Numbered from the stretch's first letter, positions 1 to 10,996 are shown. The stretch: 59,634 nt of DNA from Xanthobacteraceae bacterium (GCA_019746135.1 JAIESI010000076.1:1-59634), one strand, 5' to 3'. The notes: generated by a model not told the origin, from the letters alone. Numbers and translations are program-made.

Positions 1-210
1 CAGCCCGGCGGACCGGAGGCCTTTGCCTGCCTGCAGCGCAACGCGGCGAAGCTCTCGCCGGATTGCCGGACGTCGCTTGCCGCAATCGCGGAAGGCGCGC
101 CCGCTGGGGCCGCCGCAGCGCCCGCTGCGGCTCAACCGGCGGCAGAAGGATTTCGCCCGGTCGGGCCGCTGCGCCGGGCGATCCGCGAACGGATGATGAT
201 GGGCCAGTAG
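1..210 (+). CDS. Cysteine-rich repeat protein, C-terminal part
   Basis: Frame 1 is open from the first base of the window and stops with TAG at 208-210, leaving 69 residues of a gene whose start lies outside. The visible part has the pattern CLQRN-x5-LSPDC, two cysteines flanking Leu-Ser-Pro-Asp, which resembles the short Cys-rich repeats found in small exported proteins of Bradyrhizobium relatives. It is followed by an Ala/Pro-rich linker and a basic, Met-rich tail. It converges tail to tail with purL, with only 4 bases between the stop codons. The function is unknown; the family resemblance is from memory. Confidence 0.6.
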   Translation, partial: QPGGPEAFACLQRNAAKLSPDCRTSLAAIAEGAPAGAAAAPAAAQPAAEGFRPVGPLRRAIRERMMMGQ

Positions 211-214
211 GCCC

Positions 215-2425
<2,211 letters not shown>

Positions 2426-2534
2426 GGGCGATATGTAACGTGGGGGCCGTAGAATTACACCCGGCGAAAACCGGGCATCCACGCCTATTATTCGGCGATT
2501 TACCGGGATTCCGTGGCGGCTGCGTGACCGGCGC

Positions 2535-3419
2535 TCAACGGTCCCGGCCGAGGAAGAACATGCCGGCGTAGATCTTGCGGCGGGTGGTCTCGTCGAGCCG
2601 GGCAATCGACAGGTAGAGCTTCTCGATCATCAGGCAGGGCTTGCCGGGCTCGTCGCCGCCTTTGCTGAGAAATGCCCCGCTGCGCACCTCGTCGAAACGA
2701 AGCCCGTCGCGGTTGAGGCTCGCCTCGAAGGCGCCGAGCTCCGCCTGGGTCAGCGCGTCCACCGGCTTGGTGTTGGACATGCCTTCGACGATCGCCTGGA
2801 AGCGGTAAAGCGTGCCGAGCCGCATCATGCGCCGGACGCTTTCCGGCGGCTGGCTGTCGGCCGGGGTTTCGTCCTTGCCAAGCACCTTCAGGCAGAAGTT
2901 CGCGCCTTCGGTGCCGAGCGCGCGGAACAGGGCGACCTCGTTGGCGGCAAGCCGGTCGATCATTGCGGTGCCGGCGCCCGCCGCGAACCGCAGCTTGCTT
3001 CGCATGATGTCCTGAAAGCGCGCGAACAGCTCCTGGCCGAAGGCCTGATCGGCGACGCCCTCGTTGCGCCGCTCGACGGCGACCGCAATCAGCGCCTTGT
3101 AGTCGTCGGCGAAATAGCGCCTCAGCAGCGCCTGAAGCTCGGCATGGTCGGACTTCGCGATTTCGGCCTCGATGCTTTCCGGCGTGGCCTTGGCCGGTGA
3201 TGCGGGAGGCGGCGGCGAGGCGGGCTGAGCCGCGGGCGGCTGCGCCGCCGCATCCGGGGCCCGTGTCGGCGCAGCGGCAGGCGCTTCGGCGGTGCGGGCC
3301 GGACGCGGCTGTGACGCGGCCAGCGGCTCGTGCTGGCGCGAGCTCAGCGCGAAATAGAAACCGCCGAATGCCACGGCCACGAGCGCGACGGCCACCGCAA
3401 TCAGGATGCGGAAATCCAT
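2535..3419 (-). CDS. Membrane-anchored hypothetical protein with Pro/Ala-rich linker
   Basis: This 294-residue protein lies between purQ and purL on the same strand, so it is probably co-transcribed with them. Residues 5-26 form one hydrophobic segment (signal anchor). A linker rich in Ala, Pro and Gln follows to about residue 78, then a mostly helical soluble domain with two Cys, in NFCLKVLG (about 187-194) and [10 protein letters not shown]. The arrangement suggests a domain held at the outer face of the inner membrane. I do not recognise the family. No Shine-Dalgarno is obvious before ATG 3419. Confidence 0.75.
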   Translation of the reverse strand: MDFRILIAVAVALVAVAFGGFYFALSSRQHEPLAASQPRPARTAEAPAAAPTRAPDAAAQPPAAQPASPPPPASPAKATPESIEAEIAKSDHAELQALLRRYFADDYKALIAVAVERRNEGVADQAFGQELFARFQDIMRSKLRFAAGAGTAMIDRLAANEVALFRALGTEGANFCLKVLGKDETPADSQPPESVRRMMRLGTLYRFQAIVEGMSNTKPVDALTQAELGAFEASLNRDGLRFDEVRSGAFLSKGGDEPGKPCLMIEKLYLSIARLDETTRRKIYAGMFFLGRDR

Positions 3420-3472
3420 CAGACGACCAAGTTAGACGACCGAGTTCCCTTCACCCCCGCAGAATAGGCGGT

Positions 3473-4174
3473 TCAGGCAACCTTCGCAAAATGCTGTGTC
3501 AGCCCGGCAAACAGGCCGCGCCCGTCGGTCGGGCCGATCGCGCTTTCGACATGGTTCTCCGGATGCGGCATCAGCCCCAGCACGTTGCCGCGCTCGCTCA
3601 AGATGCCGGCAATGGCGTTGACCGCGCCATTGACGTTCCACTTCGGATCGAGCTTGCCGTCGGGCGAAGCATAGCGGAACGCCACCCGGCCCTCGCCTTC
3701 CAGGCGCGCAATCGTCTCGGTGTCGGCGGCATAGTTGCCCTCACCGTGCGCCACCGGCACCCGGATGACCTGCCCGGCGTTGTAGCCGCGGGTGAACGGC
3801 GTGTCGGAGCGCTCGACGCGGAGATAGACATCCTTGCAGATGAACCTCAGCTCCGCATTGCGCATCAGGATCCCCGGCAGCAGTCCGGACTCGCAGAGGA
3901 TCTGAAAGCCGTTGCAGACGCCGAGCACCAGGCCGCCGCGCGCGGCATGCGCGCGCACCGCGTCCATGATCGGCGCGCGCGCCGCAATGGCACCGCATCG
4001 CAGATAGTCGCCGTAGGAGAAGCCGCCGGGCACCACCACGAGGTCGGTGCCGGGCGGAAGCGCGGTCTCGGCATGCCAGACCATCGCCGGCTCCGCGCCG
4101 GAGACGAGCTTCAGCGTGCGCGCCATGTCGCGCTCGCGATTGATGCCGGGAAAGACCAGGACGGCGGATTTCAC
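3473..4174 (-). CDS. purQ: Phosphoribosylformylglycinamidine synthase subunit I, glutaminase (PurQ)
   Basis: PurQ is the class I glutamine amidotransferase that supplies ammonia to PurL. The 233 residues show the oxyanion segment [13 protein letters not shown], the nucleophile elbow GVCNGFQ with the catalytic Cys, and PHPENH carrying the catalytic His and Glu near the C-terminus. The length is normal for the family. Its ATG overlaps the stop of the small coiled-coil gene upstream by 4 bases (ATGA), which implies translational coupling in a purS-orf-purQ transcript. Confidence 0.96.
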   Translation of the reverse strand: MKSAVLVFPGINRERDMARTLKLVSGAEPAMVWHAETALPPGTDLVVVPGGFSYGDYLRCGAIAARAPIMDAVRAHAARGGLVLGVCNGFQILCESGLLPGILMRNAELRFICKDVYLRVERSDTPFTRGYNAGQVIRVPVAHGEGNYAADTETIARLEGEGRVAFRYASPDGKLDPKWNVNGAVNAIAGILSERGNVLGLMPHPENHVESAIGPTDGRGLFAGLTQHFAKVA

Positions 4175-4404
4175 GTCGGAAGTGGCTCGCTCAGTTCCAG
4201 ACGGCGTTCGATGCGATCCAGGCGCGTGTCGTGCCGAGTGAGGATGCCATAAATATTGTGGATGTCCTGCTGCATCGAAATGAGATTGCCGCGCATTGCC
4301 TGCATCTCAGCCTTTAGCTCGTCGACCTTGTGATCCATCACGTCCATTCGGTGATGGATCTTCTTGAGGAGTTCGAACGTCAATTCGGCAATTGATTCGG
4401 CCAT
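4171..4404 (-). CDS. Small coiled-coil protein between purS and purQ
   Basis: This is a 77-residue charged helical protein. Heptad-like spacing of Leu, Ile and Met from about residue 8 to 68 (for example [12 protein letters not shown] and [13 protein letters not shown]) predicts a coiled coil. I placed the start at ATG 4404, which has GAAGG about 6 bases upstream and leaves a 10-base gap to purS; an upstream in-frame ATG at 4446 would overlap purS. The stop overlaps the purQ start by 4 bases. A role in the FGAM synthase complex is only suggested by position. Confidence 0.75.
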   Translation of the reverse strand: MAESIAELTFELLKKIHHRMDVMDHKVDELKAEMQAMRGNLISMQQDIHNIYGILTRHDTRLDRIERRLELSEPLPT

Positions 4405-4414
4405 GATTCGACCT

Positions 4415-4657
4415 TCAATTTTTGAAGTCGATAGAGTAATTCTCAATAACCGTATTCGCCAGCAGCTTCTCTGCCGCTTCCTTCAGGGCGACCTCGGCCC
4501 GCGCGCGGTCCGCGCCGTCGACCTCGATGTCGAACACCTTGCCCTGGCGCACGCTGGCGACGCCCGACACGCCGAGCGACCTTAACGCCCCCTCGATCGC
4601 CTTGCCCTGCGGATCGAGAACGCCGGATTTCAGTGTGACGGTGACTCGCGCCTTCAT
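4415..4657 (-). CDS. purS: Phosphoribosylformylglycinamidine synthase subunit PurS
   Basis: PurS is the small structural subunit that bridges PurQ and PurL in organisms with three-part FGAM synthase. The 80-residue protein has the family start KARVTVTLKSGVLDPQG, the GVASVRQGKVFDIEV strand and the LLANTVIENY end. The length is typical. It heads the purS-orf-purQ-orf-purL run on the minus strand. Confidence 0.95.
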   Translation of the reverse strand: MKARVTVTLKSGVLDPQGKAIEGALRSLGVSGVASVRQGKVFDIEVDGADRARAEVALKEAAEKLLANTVIENYSIDFKN

Positions 4658-4763
4658 CGTGAGGGTGAAATAAAGCGGATTCCCCCACCCCGCAACCTCC
4701 GGCGGAGGCCGTCCCCTGTATTTCTAGGGCAATTCCAAGGCAGCAGCAGGGTCGGCCTGTCGT

Positions 4764-5492
4764 TCAGGCCGGGACGGCCTGCGATTCCGCCAGCATCCGG
4801 CCACGGCCGGCGACGTGGCCGCTGTCGCCGGCGAGCCGCATCGCCTTCCAGAACGCCGACTGCGTGCTGGTCACCACCGGCACGCCGTGCTGTTTCTCGA
4901 TCGGCTCGGCACAACCGAGCGTGAGAAGCCCGCCGCAGGAAATCAGCACTGCATCGGGCTTGCCCGCCGCCTCGATCGCCGTGCCGCTGAGATCGATGAT
5001 CTCCTGCTCGGACTTCTTGCCGGGCTCGCCGAAGCCGAACAGGCCGAACCCCTTGAGCGCCAGCACATCGAAACCGGCCCGCCGGAGAAAATCGGCGAGG
5101 CGATCGTTGACCTCGTCGGCATAGGCGGTTGCGACCGCGATGCGCCTGGCGCCCACGGCCTTGAGCCCGTCCACCACCGCCTCGCTCATGGTCGAGACCG
5201 GCAGCCCGGTTTCCTTGCGCAGCTGTTCGAGCAACTGCCGATGCGCGTCATAGCCGCGATAGAAAGTAAGCGAGGTGCCGATCACCATGATCGCGTCGAC
5301 GCCTTCCTTGGCGAGCTCTTTCGCCGCCGGCAGGATCGCGTTCCACGCAGCGTCGTAGCCTTCGGGCGTCAGCGCCCGCACGCCGACCGCGCGCGGAATG
5401 AACTTCACGCCCGGATACATCATCGGGCCCTCTTCCGGCACCTTGTCGGTCGAGAACGGCACGACGAGGCCGATGGTCCGCTGCTCGCTCAT
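4764..5492 (-). CDS. Arylmalonate decarboxylase-like enzyme (Asp/Glu racemase superfamily)
   Basis: The 242-residue sequence follows the Bordetella arylmalonate decarboxylase (AMDase) fold closely as I recall it. It has YPGVKFIP, the dioxyanion-hole segment IGTSLTFYRG, a Tyr in ATAYADEVND (Y124) and the catalytic Cys in ISCGGLLTL (C186, matching AMDase C188). The site that carries a second catalytic Cys in racemases is Gly here (G72, matching AMDase G74), as expected of a cofactor-free decarboxylase. Maleate isomerases are distant relatives but normally need two Cys. A Bug-type binding protein lies 35 bases upstream on the same strand, so a malonate-type aromatic acid may be imported and decarboxylated. 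The pair sits between purS and purC. Confidence 0.85.
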   Translation of the reverse strand: MSEQRTIGLVVPFSTDKVPEEGPMMYPGVKFIPRAVGVRALTPEGYDAAWNAILPAAKELAKEGVDAIMVIGTSLTFYRGYDAHRQLLEQLRKETGLPVSTMSEAVVDGLKAVGARRIAVATAYADEVNDRLADFLRRAGFDVLALKGFGLFGFGEPGKKSEQEIIDLSGTAIEAAGKPDAVLISCGGLLTLGCAEPIEKQHGVPVVTSTQSAFWKAMRLAGDSGHVAGRGRMLAESQAVPA

Positions 5493-5527
5493 GGATGGGC
5501 TCCTCCGCGACTGCCGGAAATCTACGC

Positions 5528-6502
5528 CTACTCGACGCTGATGCCTATGCCTCTGATGACCGCGGTCCAGCGCGCCGCTTCCTTGACGATGTGCTCGTGC
5601 GCCTGCTTCGGCGTGCTGGTCCGCGGCTGCATGCCGAGCGAGGTGAAGTAGCTCTGCACCTCCGGCGCCTGCATGACATCGGCCAGCGTGCGATTGAGCT
5701 TCGTGACCACCGGCTCCGGCATCTGCGGCGGGCCGACCATCATCTGCCAGGTGTTCGCCTCGTAGCCGGTGACGCCGGCCTCGTCGAGCGTCGGCACGTC
5801 AGGCAGATTGCTGCTGCGGATCGCGGTCGTGACGCCAAGCGCCTTGAGCTGGCCCGACTTGATCAGCGTCGCGGCCGGCCCCGCGTCGGCGAAGTAGACC
5901 GGCACATGGCCGGCGACGACGTCGTTCTGCGCCAGCGCGCCGCCGCGATAGGGCACGTGCCGCATCTTGATGCCGGTCATGCTCATGAACAGCTCGCAGA
6001 AGATGTGATGCACCGCGCCGACGCCGGCGGACGCATAGGCGAGCTCACCGGGCTTGCTCTTGGCAAGCGCGATCAACTCCTTCACCGAGTTGACGCCGAG
6101 CGACGGGTTGACCACCAGCACGAACGGCACGGTGGCGAAGAACATCACCGGCGAGAAATCTTTCGTCGGATCGTAGGCGAGCCGCTTGTAGAGGCCGGGC
6201 GCCGCGGCGAAGGTCGAGGCGGTGCCGACCAGCAGGGTGTAACCGTCCGGCTCCGAGCGTGCCACCGCCGTTGCGCCGAGCGTGGTGCCCGCGCCGCCGC
6301 GGTTCTCGACGATGAAGGGCTGCCCGAGCCGCTGCTCCATGCCCTTGGCGACGACGCGCGTCAGCGCATCGGTGCCGCCGCCGGCCGGAAACGGCACGAC
6401 GACCTTCACCGGGCGATTGGGATAGTCCTGCGCCGAAGCAAAGTCAGCGCCGGGCAAAGTCGATATCGCGATAGCGGCGCAAACAGCGGCCCGTATCAGC
6501 AC
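5528..6502 (-). CDS. Tripartite tricarboxylate transporter (Bug/TctC) substrate-binding protein
   Basis: This 324-residue periplasmic binding protein has a signal peptide (hydrophobic to about residue 17, cleavage near ASAQ) and Bug-family landmarks: YPNRPVKVVVPFPAGGGTD, VENRGGAGTTLG, PDGYTLLVG, HVPYRGG and LPDVPTLDEAG. These proteins bind organic acids for TctAB-type permeases. It starts with GTG at 6502, preceded by GGGAGAGAG. It is directly upstream of the arylmalonate-decarboxylase-like gene, which suggests an aryl or alkyl malonate ligand. No TctA or TctB is in the window. Confidence 0.93.
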   Translation of the reverse strand: MLIRAAVCAAIAISTLPGADFASAQDYPNRPVKVVVPFPAGGGTDALTRVVAKGMEQRLGQPFIVENRGGAGTTLGATAVARSEPDGYTLLVGTASTFAAAPGLYKRLAYDPTKDFSPVMFFATVPFVLVVNPSLGVNSVKELIALAKSKPGELAYASAGVGAVHHIFCELFMSMTGIKMRHVPYRGGALAQNDVVAGHVPVYFADAGPAATLIKSGQLKALGVTTAIRSSNLPDVPTLDEAGVTGYEANTWQMMVGPPQMPEPVVTKLNRTLADVMQAPEVQSYFTSLGMQPRTSTPKQAHEHIVKEAARWTAVIRGIGISVE

Positions 6503-6522
6503 GTCTCTCTCCCGTCTTGCCC

Positions 6523-6607
6523 GCTCGCCCGTAGCCGTCCGAAGGACGGCGTCGCTTCGCTCGCCCGTAGCCGTCCGAAGGACGGCGTCGCTTCGCTCGC
6601 CTATGGG
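6523..6607. repeat. Tandem 36-bp intergenic repeat with hairpin
   Basis: Two head-to-tail copies of a 36-bp unit (6523-6558 and 6559-6594) are followed by a partial third. Each copy contains GCCGTCC-GAA-GGACGGC, a 7-bp stem with a three-base loop. The same core recurs at 28326-28362. The units touch each other, so this is not a CRISPR array. It lies between the Bug gene and purC. Confidence 0.85.
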
Positions 6608-6706
6608 CGGACACCGTTATTTTCAGGAGAACTTAAAGACGCCAGTGGCCGGGACAAGCCCGGCCACGACATTGCAGCATCGTTTTGAAACGGAAGAGGC
6701 TGAGGC

Positions 6707-7474
6707 TCAGCTCTTCACCAGCACCGGTCCTGTGCCCTGCGGCCGCTCGTTCTCGCTCATGACGCCGAGGCGCCTTGCGACATCGGTATAGGCTTCGAGC
6801 AGGCCGCCGAGGTCGCGGCGGAAGCGGTCCTTGTCGAGCTTGTCGTTCGACTTGATGTCCCACAACCGGCAGGAGTCCGGCGAGATCTCGTCGGCGACCA
6901 CGATCCGCATCAGGTCGTTTTCCCACAGCCGTCCGCATTCCATCTTGAAATCGATCAGCCGGATGCCGACGCCGAGGAACAGGCCGCACAGGAAATCATT
7001 GACGCGGATGGCGAGCGCCATGATGTCGTCGATTTCCTGCGGCGTCGCCCAGCCGAACGCGGTGATGTGCTCCTCCGACACCATCGGGTCGTTGAGCTGA
7101 TCGTTCTTGTAGTAGAATTCGATGATCGAGCGCGGCAGTTGCGTGCCCTCCTCGATGCCGAGCCGCGTCGCGAGCGAGCCCGCGGCAACGTTACGCACAC
7201 AGACCTCGAGCGGAATGATCTCAACCTCGCGGATCAATTGCTCGCGCATGTTGAGACGGCGGATAAAATGCGTCGGCACGCCGATGTCGTTGAGGCGCTG
7301 AAACAGATATTCAGAAATGCGGTTGTTGAGGACGCCCTTGCCTTCGATCACCTCGTGCTTCTTGGCGTTGAAAGCAGTGGCGTCGTCCTTGAAGTGTTGG
7401 ATCAGGGTTCCAGGCTCCGGGCCTTCATAAAGGACCTTCGCCTTGCCTTCATAGATGCGGCGACGGCGGCTCAT
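6707..7474 (-). CDS. purC: Phosphoribosylaminoimidazole-succinocarboxamide synthase (SAICAR synthetase)
   Basis: PurC joins CAIR and aspartate using ATP in purine synthesis. The protein has the ATP-binding start [14 protein letters not shown], then [35 protein letters not shown] and [10 protein letters not shown], and [15 protein letters not shown] near the active site. From MSRRRR at 7474 it is 255 residues, the usual length; an in-frame ATG at 7504 would add ten residues. It lies upstream of purS, separated by the decarboxylase/Bug pair. Confidence 0.95.
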   Translation of the reverse strand: MSRRRRIYEGKAKVLYEGPEPGTLIQHFKDDATAFNAKKHEVIEGKGVLNNRISEYLFQRLNDIGVPTHFIRRLNMREQLIREVEIIPLEVCVRNVAAGSLATRLGIEEGTQLPRSIIEFYYKNDQLNDPMVSEEHITAFGWATPQEIDDIMALAIRVNDFLCGLFLGVGIRLIDFKMECGRLWENDLMRIVVADEISPDSCRLWDIKSNDKLDKDRFRRDLGGLLEAYTDVARRLGVMSENERPQGTGPVLVKS

Positions 7475-7849
7475 TGGAACGTACCGTGGTTTGTTTATGT
7501 CCATCGACGTGCCGTGGCTCCAGTGGATTCTTAAGGTCCGCGGCGGCGAAAGCGGCAGGCACAGCGCAAATAGAATCGGACGCCTATCCGTTCACAACCA
7601 AAACCTATCCGATCGGGTGGGGTTGCACAACGACATATGCCGACTTGGTCCAGTGCGCAACGGACAAGTTAGCGCGCCGGTGGATTAACTTGACCCTGTG
7701 TGCCTGTTGTGCAAAGCGCGGAGAAACCATAATTTGCTGCAAGCATCCGCAAGAACTTAGTCCCACCACGCGCGGCGCTTGTGGGAGCGCAATCGTGCGA
7801 TACTGACGACACCGCAAATGGCGACGCAAAAAAGGCAGCGAGGGAAAAC
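7475..7849. other. Divergent intergenic region between purC and the ATPase zeta gene
   Basis: These 375 bases hold the start regions of two divergent genes. Short open frames exist on both strands but lack recognisable protein features or ribosome sites. TTGACC occurs at 7688-7693 without a convincing -10 partner. No riboswitch or terminator was recognised. Confidence 0.5.
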
Positions 7850-8170
7850 ATGACGACATTCGACAAGCGCGAGGAAGGCTTCGAGAAGAAATTTGCGCTC
7901 GATGAAGAGTTGCGCTTCAAGGCGAACGCGCGCCGCAACAGGCTCTTTGGCGCGTGGGCCGCGCAGCAGCTCGGGCTTGCCGGCCCGGATGCCGACGCCT
8001 ACGCGAAGGAGGTCGTGATGGCCGACTTCGAGGAGGCTGGCGAGGACGACGTGTTTCGCAAGGTCCGCAAGGACTTCGACGCCAAGGGCATCAAGCAATC
8101 CGACCAGGACATCCGCCGCACCATGAGCGACCTGATGGAGCAGGCGATTGCGCAGATCAAGGCAGGCTGA
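7850..8170 (+). CDS. ATPase inhibitor subunit zeta (DUF1476)
   Basis: This 106-residue protein starts TTFDKREEGFEKKFALDEEL, the signature of the DUF1476 family. Its Paracoccus member is the zeta subunit, which inhibits F1-ATPase hydrolysis. In that protein the N-terminal segment inserts into F1 and the rest is a four-helix bundle. I chose ATG 7850 because AGCGAGGG precedes it and the family begins here. The frame stays open 23 codons upstream without family similarity. The next gene overlaps its end by 23 bases. Confidence 0.9.
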   Translation: MTTFDKREEGFEKKFALDEELRFKANARRNRLFGAWAAQQLGLAGPDADAYAKEVVMADFEEAGEDDVFRKVRKDFDAKGIKQSDQDIRRTMSDLMEQAIAQIKAG

Positions 8171-8843
8171 ACGGCGCGAGAAGCCTGCCGCCAAGCGAAG
8201 GACGGGCCGCAAGCCTACGCCGCTTTCCGCCGAGCTCGCGGCAAGCTGGTACGAAGGCAAGGAATTCGCCCACGACTGGACGTCGTGGCATTTCCCGAAC
8301 TGGACGAAGCTCTTGGGCTCGCGGCGCAATCGTGCCCTGCGCGTGCTCGAGATCGGCTCGTGGGAAGGCCGCTCCGCGCTGTTCTTCCTGAACTACCTGC
8401 CGCGCGCGACGCTGACCTGCATCGACACGTTTGCGGGCGGCCAGGAGCATCAGGAAGTGGCGGCGCGCAGCCGGACGGACGCGCGGTTTCTCCGCGGCGT
8501 CGAAGGCCGCTTCGACCGCAATACCAAGGCCTTCAAAAAACGCATCGAAAAGATCAAGGCGCCCTCGACCGACGCGCTCGCGGAGCTCGGCATCCGGAAC
8601 CGCCGCTTCGACCTTGCCTATATCGACGGCGGCCACCGCGCGGTCGAGGCCTACGCCGACGGCGCGCTGACATGGCCGCTGATGACACGCGGCGGCTTGC
8701 TGCTGTTCGACGATTACGAATGGAAGGAAATGCCGAAGCCCCTGGACAATCCCGGCTCCGGCATCGATGCTTTTCTGAAATCGATCGCCGGACAATATCG
8801 CCTCGTTCACAAAGGCTATCAGGTCGCGATCGAAAAGCTGTGA
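8148..8843 (+). CDS. Class I SAM-dependent methyltransferase
   Basis: The 231-residue protein has the motif I segment VLEIGSWEGRSALFFL (about 67-82), an acidic motif II in TCIDTFAGG, FDLAYIDGGHRAVEAYAD and GGLLLFDDYEW. This pattern fits the Methyltransf_24 type of small cytosolic O-methyltransferases. The only suitable start is TTG 8148, inside the end of the zeta gene, so translation is probably coupled. The N-terminal 25 residues are strongly basic. The substrate cannot be told. Confidence 0.85.
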   Translation: MRRSRQAERREKPAAKRRTGRKPTPLSAELAASWYEGKEFAHDWTSWHFPNWTKLLGSRRNRALRVLEIGSWEGRSALFFLNYLPRATLTCIDTFAGGQEHQEVAARSRTDARFLRGVEGRFDRNTKAFKKRIEKIKAPSTDALAELGIRNRRFDLAYIDGGHRAVEAYADGALTWPLMTRGGLLLFDDYEWKEMPKPLDNPGSGIDAFLKSIAGQYRLVHKGYQVAIEKL

Positions 8844-8853
8844 GGCCGCCGCC

Positions 8854-9630
8854 ATGACCCTTCCCAACTACTCGCTTGCCCGCAGGCTCGCCGCCGGCGA
8901 GACCATCTACACCGGCTGGTGCGCGCTGCCCGCGCCGATCGTCGCCGAGACGATCGCGCGCGAGGGCTTCAACACCGTCACCATCGACCAGCAGCACGGG
9001 CTGTGGGGCACCGACGGCACCGTGACCGCGATCGGCGCGATCCGCGCCGCCGGCGCCGCTCCGATCGTGCGCGTGCCGCTTGGCGCGTTTGCGGTGGCAA
9101 GCCGCGCGCTCGATTTCGGTGCCGAAGGCATCATCGCGCCGATGATCAACACCATCGCCGACGCCAAGGCCTTTGTCGGTGCCACCAAGTATCCGCCGCT
9201 CGGCGAGCGGAGCTGGGGGCCGACGCGGGCGATGGTGCTCGCCGGCATCACCGACATGAAGTCCTACTTGCGCGAAGCCAACGACAACATCGTGACGCTG
9301 GCGATGATCGAGACCAAGACCGCGATGAGCAATCTCGAGGCGATTGCCGCGGTGCCCGGCATCGACGTGCTGTTCGTCGGCCCCTCCGACCTGTCGATCG
9401 GATTGAGCGACGGCGCGGAGCTCGACCCGCACTCGCGCACCGTCGACGATGCAGTCGATAAAATCGTCGCGGCCTGCAAGAAGGCCGGCAAGATCGCCGG
9501 GCTCTACTGTGCCAATGCGGAACGCGCGGTGGCCTCCGCCAAGCGCGGCGTCCGCTTCCTCGCCGTCGGCAGCGATCTCGGCTTCCTGCGCGCCGGCACC
9601 GCGGCGCAGGTCAAGACGCTGAAGGGGTGA
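8854..9630 (+). CDS. HpcH/HpaI family class II aldolase
   Basis: The 258-residue (beta/alpha)8 enzyme is of the 4-hydroxy-2-oxovalerate/HHED aldolase family, which cleaves 2-keto-3-hydroxy acids with a divalent metal. Visible elements are the catalytic-loop His in TIDQQHG, PMINTIADAK, KYPPLGERSWGPTR, a metal-ligand Glu in AMIETKTA and Asp in FVGPSDLSIGL. It starts 10 bases after the methyltransferase stop, so the two are likely co-transcribed. Its end overlaps the convergent RNA methyltransferase gene by 20 bases. Confidence 0.9.
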   Translation: MTLPNYSLARRLAAGETIYTGWCALPAPIVAETIAREGFNTVTIDQQHGLWGTDGTVTAIGAIRAAGAAPIVRVPLGAFAVASRALDFGAEGIIAPMINTIADAKAFVGATKYPPLGERSWGPTRAMVLAGITDMKSYLREANDNIVTLAMIETKTAMSNLEAIAAVPGIDVLFVGPSDLSIGLSDGAELDPHSRTVDDAVDKIVAACKKAGKIAGLYCANAERAVASAKRGVRFLAVGSDLGFLRAGTAAQVKTLKG

Positions 9631-10846
9631 TGGCGAGCGCCGCGGCGAGGCTGCTCAGCACATCGCCGACGTTCCGCTCGACGTCGATCATCGCCACGTC
9701 CACCACGCGATAGCCGCGCTCGGTGAGCCAGGCGCGGCGTTCGATACGGGCGTTCAAGCCCGCGTCGTTCTCGTCGCCCGGAACAAGCTCGATCACGGCC
9801 TTCAGCGGAAACGACACGATATCGGTCACGTGCGGCCCCACCGGCACCTGCCGCTTGAAGCCAAGGCCGACGAAACGCCGGTCCTTCATCATCGCGTCCC
9901 AGAACGTCCGCTCGGCGTCGGTCGGATTGCGGCGCAGCAGCCGCGCCAGCCCCCGCACCGGGCCGCGCTCGTTCGGCACCCTGCCCTGGCCGTGCTCGGC
10001 CAGAAGATTGCGCAGCAGCGCCGCCTCGTCGCCGTTCAACAGCCCGCCGCGCGCCGGCCCCTTGCGGCCCTCGACGATCGACATGATCACGCCGTGCAGC
10101 GTGCGGATGTCCTGCTGGCTCGGCTGCATGCGCGTGATGATGTTGCGCAGGTTGATCTGCATGGTGTCGCGCTTGTCGGGCGGCCGGAAGAACTCGACCT
10201 TTTCCAATTCGTCTTCGAGCATCTTGAAGAATGAATACAACTGCTGCTTCGAGGCCGGCGGCGAGCGCTCCGGCATCCGGAACGGCAACGCACCGGACGT
10301 GGCGTGCTTGAACCACTCGTAAGCGACGATCACCACCGCCTGGGCAAGATTGAGCGAGGCGAACGCGGGATTGACCGGGAGGGTGATGATCTTGTCGGCA
10401 AGCGCGACCTCGTCGTTCTCGAGCCCGATCCGCTCGCGGCCGAACAGGATGGCGACCGTTTCGCCCGCCGCGACCGGCGCCGCCATGTCGCGGGCCGCCT
10501 CGGCGGCGTCGACCACCGGTTTCGCCTGGTCGTGCGCCCGCGCGGTGGTCGCAAACACCAGCGTGCAATCGGCAATTGCGGCTTCGACACTGTCGAACAG
10601 CTCGGCCTGGTCCAGCACCCGGTCGGCGCCCGAGGCCATCTTGCGCGCCTGCGGGTTCGGCCACGCCTCCCGCGGCTTCACCAGCCGCAGCCGCGACAGG
10701 CCGAAATTCGCCATGGCGCGCGCCGCCGAGCCGATGTTCTCGCCAAGCTGCGGCTCGACCAGAATCACCACCGGGCCCGGCTGCTCCACCCATCGCTTGG
10801 TCTTGTCGGTGCCGGCGCCCGGCATGCACTGCTCCTCGGCGGGCAA
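9611..10846 (-). CDS. TrmJ-like SPOUT RNA methyltransferase fused to a DUF559 domain
   Basis: Residues 25-180 are a SPOUT (TrmH/LasT/TrmJ) methyltransferase. Motif 1 is GENIGSAARAMANFG, motif 2 is ILFGRERIGLENDEV and motif 3 is LPVNPAFASLNLAQA. TrmJ 2'-O-methylates tRNA position 32. A helical C-terminal extension follows to about 290. Residues 299-400 match DUF559, a Vsr-like nuclease fold, with LLRRNPTDAERTFWDAM and GFKRQVPVGPHVTDIVSF. The usual IELDGGQH strand reads IELVPGDEN, so the acidic residue after the conserved Glu is lost and nuclease activity is doubtful. TrmJ alone is about 250-290 residues. Confidence 0.9.
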   Translation of the reverse strand: MPAEEQCMPGAGTDKTKRWVEQPGPVVILVEPQLGENIGSAARAMANFGLSRLRLVKPREAWPNPQARKMASGADRVLDQAELFDSVEAAIADCTLVFATTARAHDQAKPVVDAAEAARDMAAPVAAGETVAILFGRERIGLENDEVALADKIITLPVNPAFASLNLAQAVVIVAYEWFKHATSGALPFRMPERSPPASKQQLYSFFKMLEDELEKVEFFRPPDKRDTMQINLRNIITRMQPSQQDIRTLHGVIMSIVEGRKGPARGGLLNGDEAALLRNLLAEHGQGRVPNERGPVRGLARLLRRNPTDAERTFWDAMMKDRRFVGLGFKRQVPVGPHVTDIVSFPLKAVIELVPGDENDAGLNARIERRAWLTERGYRVVDVAMIDVERNVGDVLSSLAAALAITPSAS

Positions 10847-10996
10847 ACGCCCTGACGGTGCAGCCCCTGCCCAAGCCGGCCGCTCGCGTCAAGCCGCAGC
10901 ACCGTATCCGGCCGAAACACCCGGCGGCTTGCCCTCGTGCTCATGCGCCGGCCGCATTCTGGCCCCCCGGCACCTGCCGCGCACCTTCTAACAAGG

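Noticed and set aside
3197..4252. A 351-codon plus-strand frame across purQ
   Set aside because: It is opposite purQ and the small coiled-coil gene, which have family-specific motifs; the frame shows none.
6523..6594. CRISPR-like 36-bp repeats
   Set aside because: Units are contiguous with no spacers and contain a REP-type hairpin; no cas genes are near.
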